From a virus, in IMG/VR virus record IMGVR_UViG_3300027898_000022, positions 1-36,932 of that record: a DNA stretch of 36,932 nt, one strand, 5' to 3'. The first letter of the stretch is position 1; each line of letters starts with the position of its first letter. The translations under genes and the position numbers were made by a program. The notes beneath the pieces were generated by a model. It ran no database searches. It was not told where the DNA came from and was given only the letters and a program-made list of their open reading frames with translations. Of this stretch, positions 16,472 through 25,011 are shown in pieces.

Positions 16472-17033
16472 GCCGTTTATTCCTTCATGGATGGCTCTTC
16501 TTCCTTATGTGCTAGGAGGCGTAGGACTCGTGAGTCTTTATTTCTACGGTGAACACGTAGGGTATAATAAAGCAAAGAATAAATATACTCAAGAAATAGC
16601 ACAGATACACGAACAAGATGATCGAGTCACAGCGTTGGCTTGGAAAGCGAAATCAGATGCCGAAAGAGTTTATAAACAAAAAGCCGATGAAGCTGATCAG
16701 TCTTATAGTGATCTTGCTAGTAAGTACAATCTTAACCTCTTGCGCTTCAAACAATTACAAGGGATCACAAGAACAAGTAATCCCTCCTCCGTCAATAACA
16801 ATCCCACGAGCAGCAACGGACCCAGTACAGACCCCGTCGTTTCTTCTGGACCAACCGACCAAATCCTAATACCTTACTCGGATGCTGAGATATGTCTGAC
16901 GAATACAGCCCGGCTGAAGACTGTGAGGCTCTGGGCATTGAGTTTACAAGAAACGCCGAAGCCCTTGCCGAAGCCACAAAAGAGTACAGATACGAACTCA
17001 TCGGCTTCGAGCCCAGAGAATGGATCACAATAA
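16446..17033 (+). CDS. Rz: Rz-like i-spanin
   Basis: The product has one N-terminal membrane segment (LLPYVLGGVGLVSLYFYG, about residues 17-34) and then a long charged helical region (about 40-105), the layout of inner-membrane spanins that link to Rz1 and fuse inner and outer membranes at lysis. The Rz1-type lipoprotein is encoded inside it in the +1 frame, which strongly supports the call. The C-terminal 80 residues are Ser/Pro/Asn-rich with two cysteines absent from usual positions. The last 142 bases overlap the next gene in the third frame. ATG 16446 is chosen inside the holin gene; TTG 16437 is possible. Confidence 0.82.
   Translation: MVKLLTWLKPFIPSWMALLPYVLGGVGLVSLYFYGEHVGYNKAKNKYTQEIAQIHEQDDRVTALAWKAKSDAERVYKQKADEADQSYSDLASKYNLNLLRFKQLQGITRTSNPSSVNNNPTSSNGPSTDPVVSSGPTDQILIPYSDAEICLTNTARLKTVRLWALSLQETPKPLPKPQKSTDTNSSASSPENGSQ
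16687..16869 (+). CDS. Rz1: Rz1-like o-spanin lipoprotein, embedded in Rz
   Basis: This 60-aa frame lies wholly inside Rz in the +1 frame. It starts MKLISLIVILLVSTILTSC, a clear lipoprotein signal with lipobox LTSC and Cys19, and continues with a proline-rich mature part (IPPPSITIPRAATDPVQTP), as in Rz1 proteins. The mature protein should sit in the outer membrane and bind Rz across the periplasm. The ribosome site is weak (AAAAAG before ATG), as is usual for embedded Rz1. A longer form from 16618 is unlikely because it would bury the signal peptide. Confidence 0.85.
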   Translation: MKLISLIVILLVSTILTSCASNNYKGSQEQVIPPPSITIPRAATDPVQTPSFLLDQPTKS

Positions 17034-17332
17034 AAGATAACATAGCCCTTATTGATGCTGAGAACAATTACGCCATGTTTGAAAAAGGAGATGACGGTTA
17101 TTATACTGGTCACTACTTCTTCAATGCTAGAGGACGTAAAGCACTTCGCATTGCTAAGGCTATGTTATATTTCTTATTCTCACATACTGATATTAAAGTA
17201 GTACGAGGGTTGACCCCGTTACAAAAACTAGGAGCAAGATGGATGAGTAGACAACTAGGATTCAAATCTTATGGTGTCGTACATACGCAATCTGGCCCTT
17301 GTGAACTCTTCATCTTAGTCAAGGAACAATAA
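16892..17332 (+). CDS. GNAT-like late protein (146 aa), possible internal virion protein
   Basis: The sequence pattern (EWITIKDNIALIDAENNYAMFE, a middle helix RKALRIAKAMLYFLFSH, then VVRGLTPLQKLGARWMSRQLGFKSYG) resembles acetyltransferase-fold proteins encoded beside podovirus ejection genes, such as the gp13-type proteins of T7-like phages. The arginine-rich GARWMSRQLGF near the end is typical of the C-terminal GNAT half. An active enzyme cannot be shown. The start lies within the Rz gene; its stop overlaps the next start (TAATG). Confidence 0.7.
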   Translation: MSDEYSPAEDCEALGIEFTRNAEALAEATKEYRYELIGFEPREWITIKDNIALIDAENNYAMFEKGDDGYYTGHYFFNARGRKALRIAKAMLYFLFSHTDIKVVRGLTPLQKLGARWMSRQLGFKSYGVVHTQSGPCELFILVKEQ

Positions 17333-18120
17333 TGGGATCGATCTTCGGAGGCTCACATAATAGTAGCGCAAGCCAAAGCCAGAGTCAACAGCAATCACAG
17401 AACTCTAGCCAGTCAGGTAACCTTGCTTATCCGGGCCTGAGCACAGCGTTAAACCCTCAGGTCAATACTGGTGTCCAAGCTAATACAGGCTTGGGGAGTC
17501 TTCTTGGTGTCGGCGGTGATCCTGCTGCACAGCAAGCCGCGTTTAACAACTACAAGAATAGCACAGGGTATCAGTTCCAACTCGATCAAGGTAACCAAGC
17601 TGTTACAGACTCGGCTGCTAGTAAGGGTCTACTCGACAGTGGCGCTACTGGTAAGTCTCTTGAAGCATACGGCCAGAACCTCGGGAACACTACGTTTAAC
17701 AACTATCTCGATCAGCTTCGTGGGCTGTCTAACTCGGGCACGACTGCAGCGGGTGTCATCGGAAGTACTGGCCAACAGTCTTCAAGCCAAGGCACAAGCA
17801 GCGGTTCCAGCACCAGCGTTGGTACCGGTAATGGAAGCAGCAAGCCCGGTATTGGTGGTCTTATTGGTGGTGGTCTCAGCGCTATCGGTGCTAGCGATAT
17901 ACGAGTAAAACGTGACATCAAGAAGGTCGGAGAGTACAAGGGACTGAACGTTTATACGTTTAAGTATAAAGAAGGATTTGGTCCTAACCTTAACAAGGAA
18001 TACATTCCTAACGATAATGAATATATTGGTGTCATGGCTAATGAGGTTAGGGACTTGTATCCTGAAGCTCTTGGCCCCGAGATTAATGGATACATGACCG
18101 TCAACTATGGAGCACTGTAA
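17332..18120 (+). CDS. DNA ejection/pilot-type protein with short S74-like C-terminal domain
   Basis: Residues 1-40 are Ser/Gln-rich and disordered. Residues about 65-135 contain YQFQLDQGNQAVTDSAASKGLLDSG and TGKSLEAYGQNLGNTTFNNYL, a motif common in phage DNA-transfer and pilot proteins. After a glycine/serine linker, residues about 187-262 read SDIRVKRDIKKVG, YTFKYK, YIGVMANEVRDLYPEAL and VNYGAL, the pattern of the S74 intramolecular chaperone domain. Family knowledge says S74 helps trimers fold and may cleave itself off; whether this short form cleaves is unknown. It overlaps the neighbours on both sides by one base. Confidence 0.78.
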   Translation: MGSIFGGSHNSSASQSQSQQQSQNSSQSGNLAYPGLSTALNPQVNTGVQANTGLGSLLGVGGDPAAQQAAFNNYKNSTGYQFQLDQGNQAVTDSAASKGLLDSGATGKSLEAYGQNLGNTTFNNYLDQLRGLSNSGTTAAGVIGSTGQQSSSQGTSSGSSTSVGTGNGSSKPGIGGLIGGGLSAIGASDIRVKRDIKKVGEYKGLNVYTFKYKEGFGPNLNKEYIPNDNEYIGVMANEVRDLYPEALGPEINGYMTVNYGAL

Positions 18121-19418
18121 TGGCAGGATTCGATCCTAACGACCCTGACGATCACGCATATATGGCTCAGTACTTAGCCCAGATTGCTCCAAATAGTCTC
18201 TCTGCTCCTACCGGTGGTAGTGATAATATGGACTATGCTAAGAACACTGGGGGTAATAATTGGTCAGACGCAGTAAATGCTGCACCAGCGAACGTACCCT
18301 CAGGTAGTCCTCTTGATCCTAATCTAGGAAGTCCTCAGGGTATTCCTATGGCCACGGCGATGTCTCAACCTGTAGTCTCACAAGATGCTGACCAAACAGT
18401 AATGGCTGATCCTAATGCAGGACAAGGACCGTCACCACAGTCTAATCCAGATGTAGTCGTGAAGGCTACTAATCCTATTACCCCCGGAGAAGACTCTTCT
18501 GCTCCTCCTCCACGATTGAGTAATCAAAATACTCTTGGGGCGGCACAAGATGCTAATGCAGCGGCGCCTCCTCATCATGGTTTGTTCCATGTCTCTGGGA
18601 CGCTACGTGATGTCCTAGGTACCTTGGGTGATGCTTTCTTGACACAGGCTGGACATAATAGTGTCTATGCTCCGAGACGTCAAGAAGAAAAACTCAGCGA
18701 TGCGTTGACTGGGTTCAATCAGCCTAAGACTTATAATCCTGATGGGACTGTTAAGACTGATCCATTTGCAGCAGCGATTACTCGTGTCTCGGCATTGCCG
18801 GGTGGGGCCGAAATAGCGAGTAAACTCTACGAACAAAATCAGGCTAATCAATTTCGTGCTGCGAATATCAGCAGTCAAATTGATGCTCGGACTAATCGTA
18901 ATCAACAGCAACATGAAGTCACGCTTAATAATGGTCGTAAGCAAATTGGTGGTATCATGGCAGCAGCTACGGCTAACCCAAAGCTCGCTCCTCTTGCTAT
19001 CCAACAGGCTTATGCGTACGCCAAAGCTAATGGTCTAGACCCTGAAAACGAACTAGGTCTCAAGCCTGATATGACCCGTGAAGAAATGGCTCTATATGGT
19101 CAAGGCACCATGAATGCTAACCAGCAAGCAATGGTTCCTATCAAGCAACAGAATGCTGATGCGGCTACTCAGAATGCTCAAGCTCGAACTATTACTGCTA
19201 ATAAGTATCAACCTAGTTCTGCTCGTCCTGCACCTGCTGCTACACAAAGTAATGTTGTGGCTAAGGTGTTGAATAAAGCTACATCTCAAGGTGTTGATAA
19301 ACTTAATCCTGCTGAAAAAGATATTTACAATAGGTATGGAGCCCCGCCTGTAAAGAAGATTAGAAACTTCACAGGTACCGTACCACCTCTTCGTCCGGGA
19401 TTTAACGTAACCAAATAA
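18120..19418 (+). CDS. internal virion/ejection protein candidate (432 aa)
   Basis: The protein is rich in Ala, Asn, Gln and Pro, with a long disordered N-terminal part (residues 1-145). A more ordered block follows (HGLFHVSGTLRDVLGTLGDAFLTQAGH, then YAPRRQEEKLSDALTGF), then a helical Gln/Asn/Ala-rich region (about 235-380). Such proteins next to the large ejection protein in P22- and T7-like phages are packaged in the capsid and injected with DNA; this is inferred from position and composition. No enzymatic motif is visible. Confidence 0.72.
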   Translation: MAGFDPNDPDDHAYMAQYLAQIAPNSLSAPTGGSDNMDYAKNTGGNNWSDAVNAAPANVPSGSPLDPNLGSPQGIPMATAMSQPVVSQDADQTVMADPNAGQGPSPQSNPDVVVKATNPITPGEDSSAPPPRLSNQNTLGAAQDANAAAPPHHGLFHVSGTLRDVLGTLGDAFLTQAGHNSVYAPRRQEEKLSDALTGFNQPKTYNPDGTVKTDPFAAAITRVSALPGGAEIASKLYEQNQANQFRAANISSQIDARTNRNQQQHEVTLNNGRKQIGGIMAAATANPKLAPLAIQQAYAYAKANGLDPENELGLKPDMTREEMALYGQGTMNANQQAMVPIKQQNADAATQNAQARTITANKYQPSSARPAPAATQSNVVAKVLNKATSQGVDKLNPAEKDIYNRYGAPPVKKIRNFTGTVPPLRPGFNVTK

Positions 19419-19427
19419 GGATAAAGT

Positions 19428-22400
19428 ATGGCCGATACTGATTGGGTTCAAGACCCTACCAACCCAAATCGTATGACCTTTACTGGAGATGACGGTGTAG
19501 TCCACGAAGCTATCCGTCAAACTCCGGCTCCTCAAACGGCCCCTACTCCTCCTACTTCTGCAGATAATCCGATTGACTCAGCTAAAGACAGTTATATGTC
19601 TGCAGCTATGGGTGGTCTACCCGGTACAATTGCTTCAGCTTATGAGAAGTATGTCCCGTTCAGTACCGCTCATACATTAATCAACCAGCGTTTTCCCGGT
19701 TTGTCTTATGGACAAGTCACGGATATGGCTGGTCAGCTTACAAACCAAGCTCGGTCAGAATCTCAACAAGAACTAGATGCTAAGGCTAGCGCTAACCAAG
19801 TATGGCAACCCGGAGATAGTACTCTTTACGGGGCAGCTCGGGTTGACCGTTGGTTGCCTAAGCTTCTTGGTAATGTCGCGTCAAATGCACAATACATGCT
19901 CGGAGCTGGCAGTGGTGGGGCAGTAACCAATATCGCTGGTACTGCTGTAGGTGCTGGTAGTGTCGATGCTATTGACCAAGCGAGTAAAGTCGGTCTTGGT
20001 CAACAAGATCATATCGATACTAACGAACTAGCACAGAACACAGCAATGGGGGGTTTGTTTGGTGCTGGTAGTGAAGCTCTTGGTTTTGTCGGACTTAAGG
20101 TATTAAAGTATCTCAAAGATGAGTATACTAAAGCTACCATACCTGAGGCACCGGCGGCTCATCCAGAAGGATGGGGACAGTACTCTGCAGACGATGAAGC
20201 AAAGGCAAGCCAACTTTTTAAGACTGGTACAGCAGACGACATTCGGTCATACTCTGATTATCTTTTTCAGAAGTATGGTCGAGGTTTAGACACATCAGGT
20301 ACCGATGCTTATGTCGCGGCTCGTGATAAAGGTGTCCCTGTTGATACAACACTGAAGTACCCTGAGGGTAAGTCAATGGAGACACAGAGTAATCGTGTCG
20401 ATCCAGTTGCTACCAAAGCTGCGGCTCAGGAACTCCTGACCAAACACCCTGTTGATACTGATCTTGGTGCTGTCAACCATGCTGTTGATCATCCTGATGA
20501 AGTAGAACAAGAAGTCGAGAGACAAGCGGCTCAGACTGTTCAACAAGCTGTCTCATCTAATCTAAATCCTACTGATGCAGAACGAACCGCTCAAGCCCAA
20601 GCTCAGGCGGTACTAGATAGGGGCGCCCGTCGTGATGCTGCTATTGAACATATCAATAAAGTCACCGCACCTTGGCAAGACGCACCTGAGTTTATTGTTC
20701 ATAGTGACTTCCGTGATATGGGTGCAGGGACCGATGTTCCTCATGACGCTTATGGGTATTATGACCCAGAGACACAGCAAGTCCACGTCAACGTCGCCCG
20801 TCTCGGCCATGATGTAGATGCTGATGGTATGCAAATTCCGGGGAGTATCAATAAAGATAACCTCTCGGCTTTGATCTATCATGAAGGTCTGGGTCACTAC
20901 GGTCTAGATAAAACCTTTGGTGATGGATTAACTGATCTGGTGACTAAGCTTGATCAGACAAACCCTAAGTTCAGCAAAGCTATTGATGATTGGCAGAGTC
21001 GTAATCCTGATGTATATGCTGATCGTGAAAACGCTCGTGCTCTTGCAGCAGAGGAAGTCTTCGCTCGCCAGTCAGAACTGGGTATTCGTAATCCTAGCAC
21101 CTTTAGTATTGCCAAGGCTTATGTCAAGAACATGGGTCGTAGACTCGGTCTTGATCTGAAGTATTCGGATGGTGAGATTAATACGATCCTTGGGATTGCA
21201 CATCAAGGTGTAGTCGCGGGGAGGACTCCTCGTCTCAACTTCTATCGGTCAAGCCTTGTACCTCGTTCAGGCACGGGTGATACCGGTTACCGGACAAGTA
21301 ATGATAACGAAGAGAATCATTGGGGTAATCCTAACGATCCTGTCACACCTAATCCTTCTGGTATGAAACCATTTGATCAGATGAACAGTCGTGATCTCCG
21401 TGCTCTCGCTAGTAAAGGTCATCCAACTGAAGACCTACCTGACTGGGGTAATGAAGAGATTAAACCCGGAAGTGATCTCAAACCATTCGACGAATTAAAT
21501 GGTAAAGAGCTTCGTGCTTTGAAAGATCAAGGCCCTAGGTTTAGTCTTAAAGACAAAGGAATTGCTGCATCTAGGGATGAAGCCGCAAGTAAATTGACTG
21601 ATGTACATATGGGTCAGACAGGCATCGTGGAACGTCCTGAATGGTCATACCCTGATAGTATTGCTTATCAGTTCAAACACATTACCACAGACGGTAAAAC
21701 TATCTCAGGTAGCTATCGTGTAAATGGTGATGGTCAAGTCCATAGTATGGATATTGGTCGAAGTTACGCTGATGGTGTATTGTCACGTTCTAACAGTGTA
21801 GGCCTACCAGCGATACGTCAAATAGGTCGTGACATTTTAGCGAAGCATCCTGATAGCCAAGGCATCTCAGGGTATAGGCTTTCGGGCGCCCGTCCTGAAC
21901 CTGTCTTTGCGAATAGTGGTAAACGGTTCAGTACTATTAATCCTGATAAGATTAAGACTGAAGACGATATTGATAACCTTCTCAAGGCTAACTCAACACC
22001 CGCATCTGATCGTGCTAAGACATGGGAAGATACAGAGAGCGAGGCTCTGGCTCGTGGTATCAATCCGTCTGCATACCTTAAAGGTAAGAGCTTAACCGAG
22101 AGTGCTGCTATTCTTGAACAAGGAAAACAAGTCCTTACTCAAGGGTATGAGAACCTCTCGAAGCTTTGGAATGACTACGAAAAGAATGGGTTTAGTGCTG
22201 ATCTTTATGATCGTGCTATGAAACAAGCCTTTGTTATGCGGGCTGTCCATTCTAAACTTGAAGGTGATATTAGCGGGACTGCACGTGCTCTAAACATCCT
22301 TAAAAAGGAAACGATGAGCCGTGAGTTTGCTAAGGGTTTGTCTAAACAATTAAACGATACGGGTATTCCAGCGTTTGATGATCCAGAAGCATTCTACAAA

Positions 22401-24233
22401 TTCATGCAGAATCTTGGTGATCATGTCCGTAATGGTGACCCTGATGCTGGAAGTAACTTCATCTCAAAGAGTACAAACGCGAAGTTTAATAACATTGCCC
22501 AGAGAGTCTGGTTCAATGGCATGCTCTCGGGGCTGAGTACTCACGTCAAAATCCCATTAAGCAGTACACTTCACATGCTGGTCGATACGACTGCACGTCT
22601 GGGAGCGGTTCCTGAGGGGGCACTACGTAGTGCTATCTCTGGTGACAATGCTATTGATAAGACGACATTGTCAGAAGTAGGTTATCGTATTCGTGGTCTC
22701 GTCGAAGGATTACGTAATATGGATAACTGGAGCGCTGCTCGTCAAGCCTTGAATACAGGACAGACGGGTGACCGTGTCTTCGGTAATACCGCAGCGGGAG
22801 CTTATACGGGAAGTAATCCTATCAAAGGATTTGTTTCTGGGTTCCTTGAAAGCGGGACACGTTTATCAGCGGGTGAAGAAGAACTCATCCGTAATGTCTT
22901 CCGTAATTCGAGTCTTTATGGTGAGGCTGCACGTCAGGCCACCAAAGAAGGTTTCTCAGGCAAGAGCCTTGAGATTCGTATGCAACAGATTATGAATGAT
23001 CCTAGCCCTGCTATCTTGAATACGATTACTAACGATACTAAAGTCCTTCAGTTTCATGATGCTTCAGGTCCAATGGGTAGTACTATTAAGTACGCTATTC
23101 AACGAGTACCCGTCCTAAAGGTTCTTGCACCTATGGTCAGTATCTCTGATCGGGTTATGAGCAGCATGGTACGATACGGACCAGCTCCTATCTCAGCTTT
23201 GGATCGGTATAATCGTCCGGGGTTAAATCCGTTCAACGCATCACAAGAAGCTCAGGTTGCTCGTTCTCGTATGGTACTTGGTAGTGCCATGTTCGGGTTT
23301 GCTTTAATGGCTGCAGCTAATGGTGAGATTACTGGCGAAGGTCCGGGCGATCCACAACGTCGTGCCGACTGGCTGGTTAATCATCAACCTAATAGTATTC
23401 GTATTGGTAACCAATGGCATAGCTATGCTGGACTTGGAGAACCTCTCGCTGGTCCATTAAGCATGGCTGCAAGTACGTATGAACGTGCCAGAGTCGGTGA
23501 GATTGATTATACTAAAGACCTCAGGACTGCTACTGAACATCTCTTGACAGGATGGGGAAGTAGTATCCTTGGTTCTGGTCCATTACATAACTTTAGTCAA
23601 ATCGTAGAAGCACAGACACCTGATGAGACTCGAAGCGATCATATAATTAATAGTCTTACTGCTGGTGTAGTCAGCTCTTTTGTACCTGCAGTAGCTCGTA
23701 GATATGCTCAAAGTTCTGATCCTCGGATCACAGATACTCGGGGTAATGGATTTGACGAAACAGTCGGTAATAGACTTAAGTCTGAAATTCCGGGGAAGAC
23801 TCAAGACCTTCCACAGCGTAATGACGTAATTGGGAATCCTGAATACAGGGAACCTAGTATCTTATCTACACTCACCGGAAGTAATACCAAGACTATAACT
23901 GACGATCCAGTAGCCAAAGAGATTGACAGACTCGATGGTATGACATCTAAACCCATAATCGGTACTGCCAAGAAAGGTCAAGTCATCGATCCAGTCACAG
24001 GAGTTAAACGTCCTATGACTCAATGGGAATATCAAGCCTACCAAGGTTTGTCTGGTCAGTACATACACAACTATATATCAGGATTGATGCACAGTGGTGA
24101 ATGGCAAAAAATGTCTGATGAAGACAAGGTTTACGATCTTCATGGTGGTAAGCCGGGCGAGTCAGATAAAGGAGCCATTGCTGAAGCAAGACAAGCTGCT
24201 CACGAAAAACTCTTCAATCAACAAGACCAGTAA
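19428..24233 (+). CDS. giant ejection protein with zincin-like HExxxH motif (1601 aa)
   Basis: This is the largest gene of the window. Residues about 150-230 are glycine/alanine-rich and amphipathic, as in injected membrane-channel proteins. HEGLGHYGL at 485-490 followed about 60 residues later by LAAEEVFARQSEL has the HExxGH...EE pattern of zincin-like domains in large polyvalent phage proteins, suggesting a metallopeptidase. Residues about 645-700 hold a tandem repeat (KPFDQMNSRDLRALASKG and KPFDELNGKELRALKDQG). The long C-terminal half is helical and resembles internal core proteins. It is probably packaged in the head and injected. AAGGATAAAGT precedes the ATG. Confidence 0.82.
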   Translation: MADTDWVQDPTNPNRMTFTGDDGVVHEAIRQTPAPQTAPTPPTSADNPIDSAKDSYMSAAMGGLPGTIASAYEKYVPFSTAHTLINQRFPGLSYGQVTDMAGQLTNQARSESQQELDAKASANQVWQPGDSTLYGAARVDRWLPKLLGNVASNAQYMLGAGSGGAVTNIAGTAVGAGSVDAIDQASKVGLGQQDHIDTNELAQNTAMGGLFGAGSEALGFVGLKVLKYLKDEYTKATIPEAPAAHPEGWGQYSADDEAKASQLFKTGTADDIRSYSDYLFQKYGRGLDTSGTDAYVAARDKGVPVDTTLKYPEGKSMETQSNRVDPVATKAAAQELLTKHPVDTDLGAVNHAVDHPDEVEQEVERQAAQTVQQAVSSNLNPTDAERTAQAQAQAVLDRGARRDAAIEHINKVTAPWQDAPEFIVHSDFRDMGAGTDVPHDAYGYYDPETQQVHVNVARLGHDVDADGMQIPGSINKDNLSALIYHEGLGHYGLDKTFGDGLTDLVTKLDQTNPKFSKAIDDWQSRNPDVYADRENARALAAEEVFARQSELGIRNPSTFSIAKAYVKNMGRRLGLDLKYSDGEINTILGIAHQGVVAGRTPRLNFYRSSLVPRSGTGDTGYRTSNDNEENHWGNPNDPVTPNPSGMKPFDQMNSRDLRALASKGHPTEDLPDWGNEEIKPGSDLKPFDELNGKELRALKDQGPRFSLKDKGIAASRDEAASKLTDVHMGQTGIVERPEWSYPDSIAYQFKHITTDGKTISGSYRVNGDGQVHSMDIGRSYADGVLSRSNSVGLPAIRQIGRDILAKHPDSQGISGYRLSGARPEPVFANSGKRFSTINPDKIKTEDDIDNLLKANSTPASDRAKTWEDTESEALARGINPSAYLKGKSLTESAAILEQGKQVLTQGYENLSKLWNDYEKNGFSADLYDRAMKQAFVMRAVHSKLEGDISGTARALNILKKETMSREFAKGLSKQLNDTGIPAFDDPEAFYKFMQNLGDHVRNGDPDAGSNFISKSTNAKFNNIAQRVWFNGMLSGLSTHVKIPLSSTLHMLVDTTARLGAVPEGALRSAISGDNAIDKTTLSEVGYRIRGLVEGLRNMDNWSAARQALNTGQTGDRVFGNTAAGAYTGSNPIKGFVSGFLESGTRLSAGEEELIRNVFRNSSLYGEAARQATKEGFSGKSLEIRMQQIMNDPSPAILNTITNDTKVLQFHDASGPMGSTIKYAIQRVPVLKVLAPMVSISDRVMSSMVRYGPAPISALDRYNRPGLNPFNASQEAQVARSRMVLGSAMFGFALMAAANGEITGEGPGDPQRRADWLVNHQPNSIRIGNQWHSYAGLGEPLAGPLSMAASTYERARVGEIDYTKDLRTATEHLLTGWGSSILGSGPLHNFSQIVEAQTPDETRSDHIINSLTAGVVSSFVPAVARRYAQSSDPRITDTRGNGFDETVGNRLKSEIPGKTQDLPQRNDVIGNPEYREPSILSTLTGSNTKTITDDPVAKEIDRLDGMTSKPIIGTAKKGQVIDPVTGVKRPMTQWEYQAYQGLSGQYIHNYISGLMHSGEWQKMSDEDKVYDLHGGKPGESDKGAIAEARQAAHEKLFNQQDQ

Positions 24234-24241
24234 AGGATATT

Positions 24242-24463
24242 ATGGATCAGCGGCATTTAACAGACGGTGAACGAATCGCTCTTCTAGAATATAAACACGA
24301 TATGAGGGTTGAAGAACTAATAGAGATTAATAAGAAACTCGATGAACTCCTAGCACTGAGACATAAAGGTATCGGAGCTTTCTGGCTTGCGAGCAGTCTC
24401 TTTGGTACGAGTATTATTGGTTTGGTTACTCTATTGTGGGGTTACTTTCATGGGCATGGATAA
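24242..24463 (+). CDS. coiled-coil plus C-terminal membrane-segment protein (73 aa), possible lysis factor
   Basis: Residues 10-45 form a charged helix (ALLEYKHDMRVEELIEINKKLDELLALR) and residues about 48-69 one membrane segment (FWLASSLFGTSIIGLVTLLWGYF). This layout resembles XhlA-type holin-associated proteins, though sequence similarity is not shown. It could serve as a second holin-like or anti-holin factor at the end of the late operon, or a membrane anchor for the ejection machinery. AAAGGATATT precedes the ATG, and its stop overlaps the next gene. Confidence 0.65.
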   Translation: MDQRHLTDGERIALLEYKHDMRVEELIEINKKLDELLALRHKGIGAFWLASSLFGTSIIGLVTLLWGYFHGHG

Positions 24464-24785
24464 TAGGACATGGGGAGAATATATTGCCGATAAGGTCACA
24501 GATACTATTGGTAGCTGGAGATTCATTATATGGCAAAGTACTATCCTCTCAGCATGGTTGATATATAACACAGCCTTCCGTGCCTTTGATCCTTATCCTT
24601 ATATTCTACTCAACCTTGTCTTATCATTCCAAGCAGCTTATGCTGCTCCGTTTATCATGATGAGTCAAAACAGAAAAGACCAAGTAGATAGAAATATTAT
24701 CAATACTGATCTAGACATCGATGAAGATACTAATAAAGAACTTCACGAGATACATCATCAACTTGATTTGTTTCTGCACAAATAA
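24456..24785 (+). CDS. DUF1003-like membrane protein (109 aa)
   Basis: The segment ADKVTDTIGSWRFIIWQST, two membrane spans, and the signature FDPYPYILLNLVLSFQAAYAAPFIMMSQNR match the DUF1003 family of bacterial inner-membrane proteins, whose function is not established. The product is shorter than usual bacterial members and consists of just the conserved core plus an acidic helical tail (about 75-109). It is the last gene of the late operon and its stop lies in the bidirectional terminator. ATG 24456 overlaps the upstream stop; ATG 24450 is an alternative. Confidence 0.8.
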   Translation: MDNRTWGEYIADKVTDTIGSWRFIIWQSTILSAWLIYNTAFRAFDPYPYILLNLVLSFQAAYAAPFIMMSQNRKDQVDRNIINTDLDIDEDTNKELHEIHHQLDLFLHK

Positions 24786-24837
24786 AAATACCCCGCTAGA
24801 GGAACTCACACGAGAACTTCTAGCGGGGTATTTTTTT
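24784..24837. terminator. bidirectional terminator between the convergent operons
   Basis: Bases 24784-24800 pair perfectly with 24819-24835 (17 bp) around an 18-nt loop. The stem begins AAAAATACCCCGC and ends GGGGTATTTTTTT, so both strands give a GC-rich hairpin followed by a T tract. It sits exactly between the rightward late operon and the leftward replication operon and overlaps the stop of the DUF1003 gene by two bases. Confidence 0.93.
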
Positions 24838-25011
24838 AAGCCCTCGACCGGATACTCCAGTCCTTATCTTACTTATCTGCTCCCGCACGGGTAGGAGACT
24901 TATGAAGGGTTGACTCGTCCTTCACCACACCAATGGTTAAGGTTGACGCTAACAGGAGTAGGGTATCTGAAACACAATCCACCGTAGAAGAAACAATCCC
25001 TACAGTAAACC
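24838..25011. other. 3' trailer of the leftward operon, no gene seen
   Basis: These 174 bases between the terminator and the RNR stop have no frame with support in either direction. A frame at 24900-25148 (-) is mostly a shadow of RNR codons. They probably form the 3' untranslated end of the leftward transcript. Confidence 0.5.
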
